Shown here one piece after another: positions 7,227 through 16,201 of a stretch of DNA of 64,000 nt. This stretch comes from Yponomeuta sedellus (Eukaryota > Arthropoda > Insecta > Lepidoptera > Yponomeutidae). The stretch's first letter is position 1. Each line of letters begins with the position of its first letter. A model generated the notes under the pieces. It did no database searches and was not told the origin of the DNA. It worked only from the letters and a program-made list of their open reading frames with translations. The position numbers were made by a program, and so were the translations under genes. Location of the stretch: the NCBI GenBank assembly GCA_934045075.1, contig OW203751.1, positions 79,501-143,500 of the forward strand, in the 5' to 3' direction.

Positions 7227-9420
7227 CAGTCACAATCAGTACGCTGGTAAAAACACGTGCTTTTCTGTGGCGCTCAGCACTTAAAAATTCAAAAAAGTGG
7301 TCAAAAGTTGTCCGATCAGTACAAGTGAGGTGTCTGTGTACGTGAAATAGTGTTGCCTACAACCCAGAGTGAGTGCCTCCAACCGGAGAACATCGCAAGA
7401 ACCGGAAAAGGTTGAAAAACCGAAATTTTTTGAGGTTATGTTCTGAAAAAACGCTCCCAAACGTTCACGCTGCACGACCCCCTTCGTCTGTTACCGGAAT
7501 CAGGAGGGCATCCACCGCCCCCATCTTCTCGACCATCCAGAAGTAACCAGAGACCACGCGCTTCAGAGTTACTGAAGAAAAACAAAAAGCACGTGTTCCT
7601 GAAAAGCCTGAAGGAGTGAAGATAGGCGTACGAAAATTTGCAGAGGCCATCTTCTACTGGAACGCTGACGGATACCACAAGTAACGTGATTTTATCTATT
7701 ATTATTATTAAAATATAAGACATTGAATTTCGAAAATTGAACGTTGAATAACTTCGGACCTAATATACTTTTGTGAAATTTTCAACTGCTATTTTGTGCG
7801 CGCTTCAAAGAAGATCATAAGTTGAACTTTTTAGATAATTAGATTAAATAGTTCCTGAATTAAAAATTGAAATAGTGAAAAATCTTTTTTCAGTGTAAAA
7901 CTTGTGTAAAATTTTTTATTTTTTAAAGTAAATTAGAATAATAATTTTAAGCCTAATTTAAGCTATATATTAAGTATTTTTTGGTATTTTTTGGATTTGG
8001 GGTTCCGGAGTTATTTAATTTTAAGACATTTTCCTATTTAAATTCGAAATAATTAGAAATAAAATTATTTTGACACTTGGACTGTGTTTAGAAACACAAT
8101 TCCAGATAAACTAAGCCCAAACTCGGGCCCTAAATCGTCCCTTTTGGGGAAGTTGGCCAAAATCCGCCATTTTGTTTATTTTGGGTAACTTTTTCGAAGG
8201 TGAATATCTCCGGACCTGTTTACGCCAGAGACTTGGGGTTTGAACTACAACTAGAAGGAAATTGTAGACTATCGCTTTAAACAGTTTTCAGGCGATTTGC
8301 AGGACAAAAAATTTTTGGGCCTGAAACCACTTTCAGGAGACGGGGGAAGTCAGGCCGAGCTGCCCACCGAAAACCCGGACTTTTTCGGACGTCGGGTTGA
8401 GGAGATACGGGCTCCACAAATTGTAATCTGACAGTTCGGCGGCCATCTTAGCTGTCAAACTTCGACTTCAATCCGCCATAACTTTTAAACCGGGAGGCGT
8501 AGCGACACGCCGCTTTCACCGGTGTGCACAGGGGCATCCCACGCACCCTATCCCCACTTTTCAGGCGGATTGGAGTCGACGATTTTCAGGGCCCTGAAAG
8601 TGGTTTCAGTGGTGACCTTGGCTGGGGTAGGGGACGACGGTGAAAATCCGGGCGTTCTGCGGCTTCTGGAAGGGGAGATATCACCAGTTAAAGTTCAACT
8701 TTGACAGTTCGGCGGCCATCTTGGAAAACTTTGAACGCCGGTATCTCCCTAACGGAACACCGTAGGACGCTGGGGTTTCCTCCACAGCCCTCGGCTAGTC
8801 CTGCCCTGTCCAACGCACCAGTTTTCAGGCGTTTTCAGGACCCGAAAATTTTTCAGCCTGAAAGTTTCACCATCGGGTGGGTCTCGTCGCGCCCAACAAG
8901 ATAAACCCAAACACGGGACATTTTGGTCCGGTGGTTGCGGAGATATCGCTGTGTAACCATTTTCTGGCGGCCATCTTGGATTTAAACCAGAAAGTTTGCA
9001 CGGTGATTTCTCTGGAACCAGTTGGGATAGCGACACCGTGTTTGGGGTTGTTGAAAAGGGCTTGGAGAGAGCTATCCGTTGGTGGCCATAAAACAGCTCT
9101 ACATAGAGTCCCCCAAATAAAGGTGGATTTTTCTCGCTCCTGACTACAAATTGTTTATTATACAATTAAATTGACCTACTTGGAGGACTCTCTATCACAA
9201 GAGTGAAAACGGCTCTACGTAGAGCTAAATATTTTTTATAAAACTTAGTAGAAAATCTTGAATACTTGTTTGCCGATATTAGGTACTGTTTATATATATA
9301 TTCAAATTCTTTTGGAGAATTATTGTTTTTATTGTATTATATTGCGTGTCATTGGGTGTTTTTAAAACTTATACAAGCCCTTGCTCTTGACTTTTTAAAT
9401 AAATTGACGCGCACTCCAAC
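7227..9420 (+). other. 5' leader/UTR of the TRAS-like element
   Basis: No ORF of note in 2.2 kb. The first half is AT-rich; the second half (from about 8160) contains a degenerate repeat described separately. R1-clade elements normally carry an internal promoter at their 5' end; none can be pinpointed here. Short open frames inside do not resemble proteins. Confidence 0.75.
8164..9230 (+). repeat. Degenerate ~260-bp tandem repeat in the TRAS-like 5' leader
   Basis: Four diverged units. Anchors are the words CCGCCATTTTG at about 8164 and GGCCATCTT at 8441, 8713 and 8968 (spacings about 275, 272 and 255). Each unit goes on with a purine-rich segment ending in GATATCTCC- or GGTATCTCC-like words, then TTTTCAGGCG and a CCTGAAA motif. 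Possible roles are promoter modules, protein binding or RNA structure; none is shown. Confidence 0.65.
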
Positions 9421-10848
9421 ATGTTCGGGTACAGAACCCCTGACGGAAAGAGGACATCGCCATCGAAGCCGGAGAGCACCGCTGCTCCAAATGTTAGGCG
9501 TAGCATAGGTGAGTGGGAGACCGCTAGTGCGGAACCCGCTCCCCCGCGGACATCATTGACAACGCAGGCCGGCCCTGCAAAAGCAAAATTGAGACCGTCC
9601 CCATCGCTGACACAAGAGAGTAGCCTAAAAGCGCGTGGTAAACAGGGTGACACCTGCTCTCCAACCAAATCCTTTCCAGACAAGACAGCGGAGGCAAAAG
9701 CCTGTCTTTTAAAAGCAAAAACATGTCTCAACAACTCCAGGAACCTTAAAACAGAGTTCAAGACAGGCATCACGGTGGCCATTGAACGTCTGTACCAGCT
9801 GGTAAAGGAGGCGGAAGGAGGGGAAAAAACTAGGGAAGCCAGCGTCCATAAAGAACGAGGAAAGGTGCTAGGGCAGGAGATACCTTCGGACTCTACACCT
9901 CAAACAAACGCGGACCCCACAATAATGGCGCGACTAAGCGAACACACGCAGATGCTTGTGGAAAACACAAAATTGCTTGCGGAAATAAAAGAGTCGATGG
10001 CGAAGCAACAAGTGCTCATAGAACGGAACACAACCTACGCGAGTGTGACTGCCACTGGGACCCACAATGGCGTCCCCTTGCCAAATAGGAACACCCTGCA
10101 CTCAGTGGTAGTCACCTCAAAAGATGAGACGGAGTCTGGGGAAGTCATCCTGGACAGACTCAGGAAGGCGGTAGACGCGAAAGAGGGATGGATTAAGGTG
10201 GAAAGGGTAAGAAAAGCGAAAGATAAGAAAGTTATTATGGGGTTTGAAACTAAGGAAGAAAGAGATAAACTGAAAAGCCGGCTTGAAAGCGTGGAGGTCG
10301 ACCTCACCGTCGAGGAAGTGGCCAACAAGGATCCCTTACTGATCCTTAGGAACGTCCTCCAGATAAACACGGATGAGGATGTCAAAAGGGCTTTAAAAAA
10401 CCAAAATAAGGGAGTCTTCCACGGCCTCGACGATGGGGAAGATCGGGTTGAAGTAAAGTACAGACGAAGAACGAGGAACCCGCATATGAACCACGTAGTC
10501 ATCAGCGTCTCCCCGACCATCTGGAGGAGAGCTCTGGAAGCTGGAAAACTCCATATCGACCTCCAGCGCGTCAAGGTGGAGGACCAGTCTCCGCTGACTC
10601 AGTGCACGCGCTGCCTTGGGTTCGGCCACGGGAAGCGCTTCTGCACTGAGTCAGTGGACCTGTGTAGCCATTGTGGCGGTCCGCACCTGAGAGCAGAATG
10701 CGCTGACTGGTTGGCGGATACAACACCGAGCTGCCGGAACTGTACAAAGGCGAAATTAGACAGTGTGCAACACAATGCCTTTAGTGCCGAATGCCCAGTA
10801 CGCAAGAAGTGGGATGAACTGGCCCGCACGAGTGTTGCATACTGCTAA
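9421..10848 (+). CDS. ORF1 (gag-like RNA-binding protein) of the TRAS-like element
   Basis: The 475-residue protein has a basic, Ser/Pro-rich N-terminal third, a charged middle with coiled-coil character, and three zinc knuckles near the C-terminus: CTRCLGFGHGKRFC from residue 395, CSHCGGPHLRAEC, and a longer CRNC...H...C motif ending near residue 459. This is the arrangement of R1-clade ORF1 proteins, which bind element RNA and guide it to nuclear targets; in silkworm such proteins localise to telomeres. The ATG at 9421 is the first in the frame after the leader. The stop at 10848 lies inside the 5' part of the ORF2 frame. No lesions are seen. Confidence 0.92.
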   Translation: MFGYRTPDGKRTSPSKPESTAAPNVRRSIGEWETASAEPAPPRTSLTTQAGPAKAKLRPSPSLTQESSLKARGKQGDTCSPTKSFPDKTAEAKACLLKAKTCLNNSRNLKTEFKTGITVAIERLYQLVKEAEGGEKTREASVHKERGKVLGQEIPSDSTPQTNADPTIMARLSEHTQMLVENTKLLAEIKESMAKQQVLIERNTTYASVTATGTHNGVPLPNRNTLHSVVVTSKDETESGEVILDRLRKAVDAKEGWIKVERVRKAKDKKVIMGFETKEERDKLKSRLESVEVDLTVEEVANKDPLLILRNVLQINTDEDVKRALKNQNKGVFHGLDDGEDRVEVKYRRRTRNPHMNHVVISVSPTIWRRALEAGKLHIDLQRVKVEDQSPLTQCTRCLGFGHGKRFCTESVDLCSHCGGPHLRAECADWLADTTPSCRNCTKAKLDSVQHNAFSAECPVRKKWDELARTSVAYC

Positions 10849-13800
10849 GGGCAGCCAGAGCGAAATAAAACAGTATAAGGTAATGCAGGCGAACCTCCAA
10901 AGGAAGAAGTTGGCGACATATGAAATTCTCATCGAGGCGGAAAAACGTGGCGCCGCTGTCGCACTTCTCCAAGAGCCATACGTGGGCGGGGCTAAAAGTA
11001 TGAGGAGTCACAGGGGCGTACGAATCTTCCAGAGCACTGATATAGGAGATGGGACTGTAAAGGCGGCAATCGCTGTCTTTAACAAAGACCTAAACGTCGT
11101 ACAGTACCCGAAACTCACCACAAACAACATCGTTGTGGTGGGGATCCAAACCAGTGCCTGGGAAATCACGCTTGTCTCCTTCTACTTTGAGCCAGACCAG
11201 CCCATAGAGCCATACTTGGAGCACATAAAAAGAATTGACCAACAAATCAACTCTCAGAAATGGCTAATTGGAGGCGACGCAAACGCGAAAAGTTCATGGT
11301 GGGGTAGCCCGAAAATTGACCATAGGGGGGATGAGATGGCCGGGGCAATTGGAGAACTAAACCTCAATATACTGAATAGAGGGGAAATTCCGACCTTCGA
11401 TACTGTTAGGGGTGGGCAGCGCTATAGCAGCTATGTGGACATCACAGCTTGCTCTACAGACATCCTTGACTTCGTGGAACACTGGCAGGTAGATGAGGGT
11501 CTCACGAGCTCGGACCACAACGGCATCGTATTTAATCTTCAACTACAGAGGTCTAAAGGTATTAAAATAAGTAGAACCACTAGGATCTACAACACGAAAA
11601 AAGCAGACTGGGTCAAATTTAGAGAGAAATTAAGACTATTCATGCAAGAAAACAAAATTACAATACTAGAACTAGAAAATATTACAACCCAAAATGAAAT
11701 TGACACTTTAGTAAACAACTATACAAAAGCTATTAAAGATGCATGCAAACTATCAATGCCAATCAAAACAAATAAAGAAGAACTTACCTTGCCGTGGTGG
11801 TCCGAGAAACTCGCCGCCACGAAGAAGATGGTTGCCACCAGGAAGCGAAGAATCAGATGCGCCTGCCCATCCCGCAGGCCGATGGTCGTCGAAGAGTACC
11901 TGAAACAGAAAGAAGAATATGAGTCAGAGGTAATAAAAGCTCAAGTACAGAGCTGGAAGGAGTTCTGTGGAAAGCAGGATAGGGAGGGGGTCTGGGAAGG
12001 GATTTACAGGGTGATTGGGAGAACGACGATCAGGGGGGAGGACTTGCCGCTGGAAAGGAACGGGGAAGTATTAGATGCAAAAAACTCGGTCAGGCTGTTG
12101 GCCGAAACGTTCTATCCGAAGGACCACATAGAGGGAGACAATGACCACCACCGCTGCATCAGACTCCAAGCAGAAAGTGTTAACAAGGGCAAACAAGGCG
12201 ACCCGTGCGATCCGCCTTTCACGAGGGTCGAGCTGGATAGGGCTTGCATATCCTTCAACCCGAAGAAGGCTCCGGGGGCGGATGGTCTAACAGCCGACAT
12301 TTGCCGGCATGTCATCGGAGGTGACCCAGACTTTTTCCTGGCCCTAGCCAACAAATGCTTGGCTTACCATTATTTCCCTGCGATCTGGAAGGAAGCAACA
12401 GTAGTAGTACTGAGGAAAGCAGGGAAGGAGGACTACACCGCCCCCAAAGCTTACAGGCCAATCGGCCTACTATCAGTAATGGGCAAAATACTGGAGAAGA
12501 TGCTGGTGGCCCGCCTCAAGTTCCATCTTATCCCGAGGATGAGTACTCGCCAGTACGGATTCATGCCACAAAGGAGCGCTGAAGATTCCCTCTATGTCCT
12601 GGTGCAACACATCCGCAATAAACTAGCACAGAAGAAAATTATTACACTAGTATCCTTGGACATAGAGGGGGCCTTTGATAGCGCCTGGTGGCCCGCTATA
12701 AGAGTCCGGCTGGCTGAGGAAGGATGTCCGATCAACGTGAGGAGGGTCATGGACAGCTATCTCCAGAACCGCAGGGTTGGGGTCAGATACTCCGGAGAGG
12801 AGCACGAAAGGGTATCAGAGAAGGGCTGCGTGCAGGGCTCCATTGCTGGTCCTGTCCTCTGGAATCTTTTGCTGGACCCACTGCTGAAAACCATGAAAGA
12901 AGATGAAGTTTATTGTCAGGCATTCGCGGACGACGTGGTGCTTGTCTTCGATGGTGACGCAGCTTTGGATGTCCAGAGATGTGCCAATGCCGCTCTCGAA
13001 CGCGTTCGGGTGTGGGGTGTCGCAAATAAGTTAAATTTTGCTCCACAAAAGACCAAAGCAATGGTCTTAACCAGAAAGCTGAAGCACGACACCCCGCACC
13101 TGAGCATGGGCGGGACCGACATTGCCATGTCAAAGGAAATCAAGATATTGGGTGTCACCATCGACGACAAGTTAACGTTCAACTCGCACGTTTCGGATGT
13201 CTGCAGGAAGGCAATAGACATATATAAGCAGCTGTCCAGAGTGGCTAGGGCCAGCTGGGGCCTGCACCCAGAGGTCATTAGGACAATCTACATGGCAACC
13301 GTAGAGCCTATAATCCTGTACGCTGCCAGCGTGTGGGCACCGGCAGCTTCAAAATTGGGAGTGATCAAGCAGCTGGGAGCAGTCCAGCGCGGAATAGCGC
13401 AGAAACTGTGCAGAGCCTACCGCACGGTGTCACTGAGCTCAGCACTAGTCTTGGCTGGGATACTCCCTCTTGACCTCCGAGTCCGAGAGGCGGCCTCATT
13501 ATATGAGGCCAAGAAGGGGGTGCCCCAGCCAATACTGGGAGGCGGGGACGTCGAGCGGGTGGCTCCAGCAGTTGAAGCGCCACATCCCGCTGAGCATGTC
13601 AGCCTGGAGCTCATCAGCCTGGTGGACCAGGAGCATCTAGATGCTAATAGCGAATCTGAGATTCGTATATTTACAGATGGGAGCAAGATTGGGGGTCGCG
13701 TCGGGGCCGCGCTATCCTTTTGGAATGGTGAGACCGAGACGAAGACCCTCAAGCTTGCTCTTTCAGATTACTGTACGGTCTACCAGGCCGAGCTTCTGGC

Positions 13801-14524
13801 AATATGCGTGGCTACCAGAGAAATTCTGAAGCACAAAGCCGCATCATTCGGCATCTGCAGCGACTCGATGGCGGCTCTCCAAACCGTCCAGAATTACGGC
13901 TGTCTCCATCCCCTAGCAGTGGAAGCCCGAGATAATTTAAAAACTGCATCTCTCCGGAACAAAGCTGTGTCTTTGTTCTGGATTAAAGCTCACGCAGGAC
14001 TGACAGGGAACGAGAGGGCCGACTTTCTGGCAAAGGAAGCCGCCACGAAGTCGAAGCGGAGGCCGGATTATGACCTGTGTCCGTTCTCGTTCGTCAAGCG
14101 TAGCATCCGTATTGCGACGCTTGACGAATGGAACCGGAGATACACTCTGGGCGAGACCGCTTCGGTAACGAAGCTTTTCTTCCCGGACGCGGTGGCGGCG
14201 TACAGGATAGTTAGGAAATTTGAGGCAACAGGTGTCAGAACGCAAATTATGACGGGGCACGGTGGGTTTTCGGAATACTTGAATCGCTTCAAGTGTAAAG
14301 AGAACCCATCGTGCATCTGTGACCCGGATTGTGCCGAAACGGTACCGCACCTGCTCTTTGACTGCCCGGAGTACGCCAGACAGCGATTTGAAATTGAACA
14401 GGCACTGGATATGCAAATTTCGCGAGAAAATCTAAATGAAGTCATGAGGGGCAAGGGCTTGGATAAGTTCTTAAAGTATTGCGAAAATATTGCTGTCAAT
14501 GTAATAAAAAGAAATAAGACTTGA
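10763..14524 (+). CDS. ORF2: APE-type endonuclease, reverse transcriptase and RNase H of the TRAS-like element
   Basis: The frame from 10763 encodes 1253 residues. The endonuclease covers about residues 36-255 (QEPYVGG near 70, GGDANAKSSWWGS, and SSDHNG near 249, with the expected E, D, N and DH residues). The RT follows with SLDIEGAFDS, CVQGSIAGP and FADD at 721-724. RNase H starts at FTDGSK (970) and includes KAHAGLTGNERAD. A Cys/His motif closes the protein (CICD, HLLFDC). The enzyme would nick the TTAGG strand and copy its own RNA into the telomere. The conserved part starts just before the second Met at 10883, which lies 35 bases after the ORF1 stop, so translation may start there by reinitiation rather than in the ORF1 overlap. 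The frame is intact. Confidence 0.93.
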   Translation: MCNTMPLVPNAQYARSGMNWPARVLHTAKGSQSEIKQYKVMQANLQRKKLATYEILIEAEKRGAAVALLQEPYVGGAKSMRSHRGVRIFQSTDIGDGTVKAAIAVFNKDLNVVQYPKLTTNNIVVVGIQTSAWEITLVSFYFEPDQPIEPYLEHIKRIDQQINSQKWLIGGDANAKSSWWGSPKIDHRGDEMAGAIGELNLNILNRGEIPTFDTVRGGQRYSSYVDITACSTDILDFVEHWQVDEGLTSSDHNGIVFNLQLQRSKGIKISRTTRIYNTKKADWVKFREKLRLFMQENKITILELENITTQNEIDTLVNNYTKAIKDACKLSMPIKTNKEELTLPWWSEKLAATKKMVATRKRRIRCACPSRRPMVVEEYLKQKEEYESEVIKAQVQSWKEFCGKQDREGVWEGIYRVIGRTTIRGEDLPLERNGEVLDAKNSVRLLAETFYPKDHIEGDNDHHRCIRLQAESVNKGKQGDPCDPPFTRVELDRACISFNPKKAPGADGLTADICRHVIGGDPDFFLALANKCLAYHYFPAIWKEATVVVLRKAGKEDYTAPKAYRPIGLLSVMGKILEKMLVARLKFHLIPRMSTRQYGFMPQRSAEDSLYVLVQHIRNKLAQKKIITLVSLDIEGAFDSAWWPAIRVRLAEEGCPINVRRVMDSYLQNRRVGVRYSGEEHERVSEKGCVQGSIAGPVLWNLLLDPLLKTMKEDEVYCQAFADDVVLVFDGDAALDVQRCANAALERVRVWGVANKLNFAPQKTKAMVLTRKLKHDTPHLSMGGTDIAMSKEIKILGVTIDDKLTFNSHVSDVCRKAIDIYKQLSRVARASWGLHPEVIRTIYMATVEPIILYAASVWAPAASKLGVIKQLGAVQRGIAQKLCRAYRTVSLSSALVLAGILPLDLRVREAASLYEAKKGVPQPILGGGDVERVAPAVEAPHPAEHVSLELISLVDQEHLDANSESEIRIFTDGSKIGGRVGAALSFWNGETETKTLKLALSDYCTVYQAELLAICVATREILKHKAASFGICSDSMAALQTVQNYGCLHPLAVEARDNLKTASLRNKAVSLFWIKAHAGLTGNERADFLAKEAATKSKRRPDYDLCPFSFVKRSIRIATLDEWNRRYTLGETASVTKLFFPDAVAAYRIVRKFEATGVRTQIMTGHGGFSEYLNRFKCKENPSCICDPDCAETVPHLLFDCPEYARQRFEIEQALDMQISRENLNEVMRGKGLDKFLKYCENIAVNVIKRNKT

Positions 14525-15021
14525 ATATTATGTTATCACAATATAGTGAATATATTAGGGATTAACATAATAATGTAATAGAGTAATAAACAAATGTGAA
14601 ACGCAGTAGCAGATAAGAACTAGATTAAGAAATTGCTGTAAACCTTACGAACAAGGTATAACATAAGAAATAGATAAGTTTAGTATAAGAAGTAAAACGA
14701 TAAAATGTAGAAAAATGTTTAGAATAAGTATACCTGTAAATATTTGCACACCGTTAGCCTTTGTAATGTTATTGTTGGAAAGTTATAAAATAAAGAACCC
14801 GTGTATTGTTACCCCCTAAGAACATAAAAGAAGACAAAGAGAAAGTGGATAGATAGATAGACTAGGGACAGAAAAATGGGAGTCCCACCCATTAGATTGA
14901 ATGATGAAGTATGCAAGAAAGACCCGGTATGAAGAATGAAAGTACGAGAGGCATGAAAGACTGAACTGGAATGAATGTGCTAGCCTAAAATAGACTCCGA
15001 TCATGTTGGAGGTAGAAGTAT
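14525..15021 (+). other. 3' UTR of the full-length TRAS-like element
   Basis: AT-rich, similar along its length to 1491-1991, ending in the CTCCGATCATGTTGGAG hairpin and a poly(A) of 17. Confidence 0.75.
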
Positions 15022-15038
15022 AAAAAAAAAAAAAAAAA

Positions 15039-15063
15039 CCTAACCTAACCTAACCTAACCTAA

Positions 15064-15065
<2 letters not shown>
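15039..15065 (+). repeat. Telomeric CCTAA tract (27 bp)
   Basis: Five repeats lying between the 3' ends of a TRAS-like element (left) and a SART-like element (right), which meet tail to tail. Confidence 0.95.
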
Positions 15066-15113
<48 letters not shown>

Positions 15114-16201
15114 CGGAGGGGAAATCTCTGACAGATACCCGGCGTCTCGGGGAAAACGCCGAGTTATGTGGGGCTCGCACCCACTAAAACCCCTCCGGTG
15201 TTCCGTCTCTCGCCATTCACACCGAGCTACGTGATTCGCAAAGACACCTCCGCAACTCGGCTGGCGACCCCGTCCCCACCTTTTGCGTTTCCGCATAGGG
15301 TAGCGGTGGAGGAGCCATAGGCGCTCCGCTACCCCCATTCTCTTCATCATAGCATCCATCATATCTTGTTTGTTGTGCTGGTCGCACCAGTTACGATCGT
15401 GGGTCGCACGTGTGGTGGCGCCCGCTCCACGTCGATCTAGCACGTACCTAGCACCACTCTTCCATCACCTTGTGTTTCTGCTCGGCACACCATTCCGATC
15501 GCGGGGCAAGCGCGTGGTGACGCCCGGCCCGCGGTCTGGCATGTATAACGAGCCATTCATTCATCTTCTGTCACTGATCGTACCGTACTAGACGCGGGTC
15601 GCAGGTCAGTGACGAGCGCTCCGCGCCAGCCGGAAGGCACGATCTGAGCGCCATCCCTCTCCTCGTCTTATGTGACGGTCGCACCAGTTACGATCGTGGG
15701 TCGCACGTGTGGTGGCGCCCGCTCCACGTCGATCTAGCACGATCCGAGCACCACTCATCCATCACCTGGTATATCTGCTCGGCACACCATTCGGATCGCG
15801 GGGCAAGCGCGTGGTAACGCCCGGCCCGCGGTCCGGCATGTATAACGAGCCATTCATTCTTCTTCTGTCGCTGATCGTACCGTACTAGACGCGGGTCGCA
15901 GGTCAGTGACGAGCGCTCCGCGCCAGCCAGCAGGCACGACCTGAGCGCCATCCCTCTCCTCGTCTTATGTGCCGGTCATGCTACCCAGATCACAACTCCA
16001 GATTCAGCACGACCTCTGCACCGTTCATCCATCACATTTACTCACGCACTCCTCGCGTGCGCGGGCGGCGCGGCTGGTGCCCGCCGCCCCATAAATTAAT
16101 CCTCATTCATGAAATCACTTTCATCCCTCTATCTTGCCGACCGCCGTGTCAGGGACACTAGACACGGCGCCGACCGACACTTCGTCATTCAGGCGCAAGA
16201 C
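15114..16201 (-). other. 3' UTR of the SART-like element with conserved 3' terminus
   Basis: About 1.1 kb, GC-rich. The last 85 bases (minus strand, 15198-15114) read ACCGGAGGGGTTTTAGTGGG, a CCCACA half-stem, then TTTCCCCTCCG before poly(A). The same framework (ACCGCGGGGGTTTAGTGGGT, CCCACA, TTCCCCCGC, poly(A)) ends all six 1-kb units. A GGAGGGG/CCCCTCC stem closes the structure. Confidence 0.75.
15381..15974 (-). repeat. 297-bp tandem duplication in the SART-like 3' UTR
   Basis: Two copies, 15381-15677 and 15678-15974, differ at only a few positions (for example TGTATAACGAGCCATTCATT is in both). A third, strongly degenerate unit seems to occupy 15975-16140, sharing AGCACGA, CATCCATCAC and GCGCGG words. 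Confidence 0.85.

Larger units (their letters stand above)
7227..15038 (+). mobile_element. Full-length TRAS-like telomeric non-LTR retrotransposon
   Basis: About 7.8 kb from a CCTAA junction to a poly(A) (15022-15038) followed again by CCTAACC. It has a 5' leader of 2.2 kb, ORF1 (9421-10848), ORF2 (about 10763-14524) and a 3' UTR. Size, long leader, gene order and orientation of poly(A) toward CCTAA agree with TRAS elements of the R1 clade. Both ORFs are open throughout, so it may be active or recently active. The presence of CCTAA on both sides shows insertion into the telomeric repeat itself. Confidence 0.9.

Noticed and set aside
7227..7330. HDV-like ribozyme at the 5' end of the TRAS-like element
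   Set aside because: I could not draw the P1 to P4 pairings at its 5' end; the feature seems limited to the short units.
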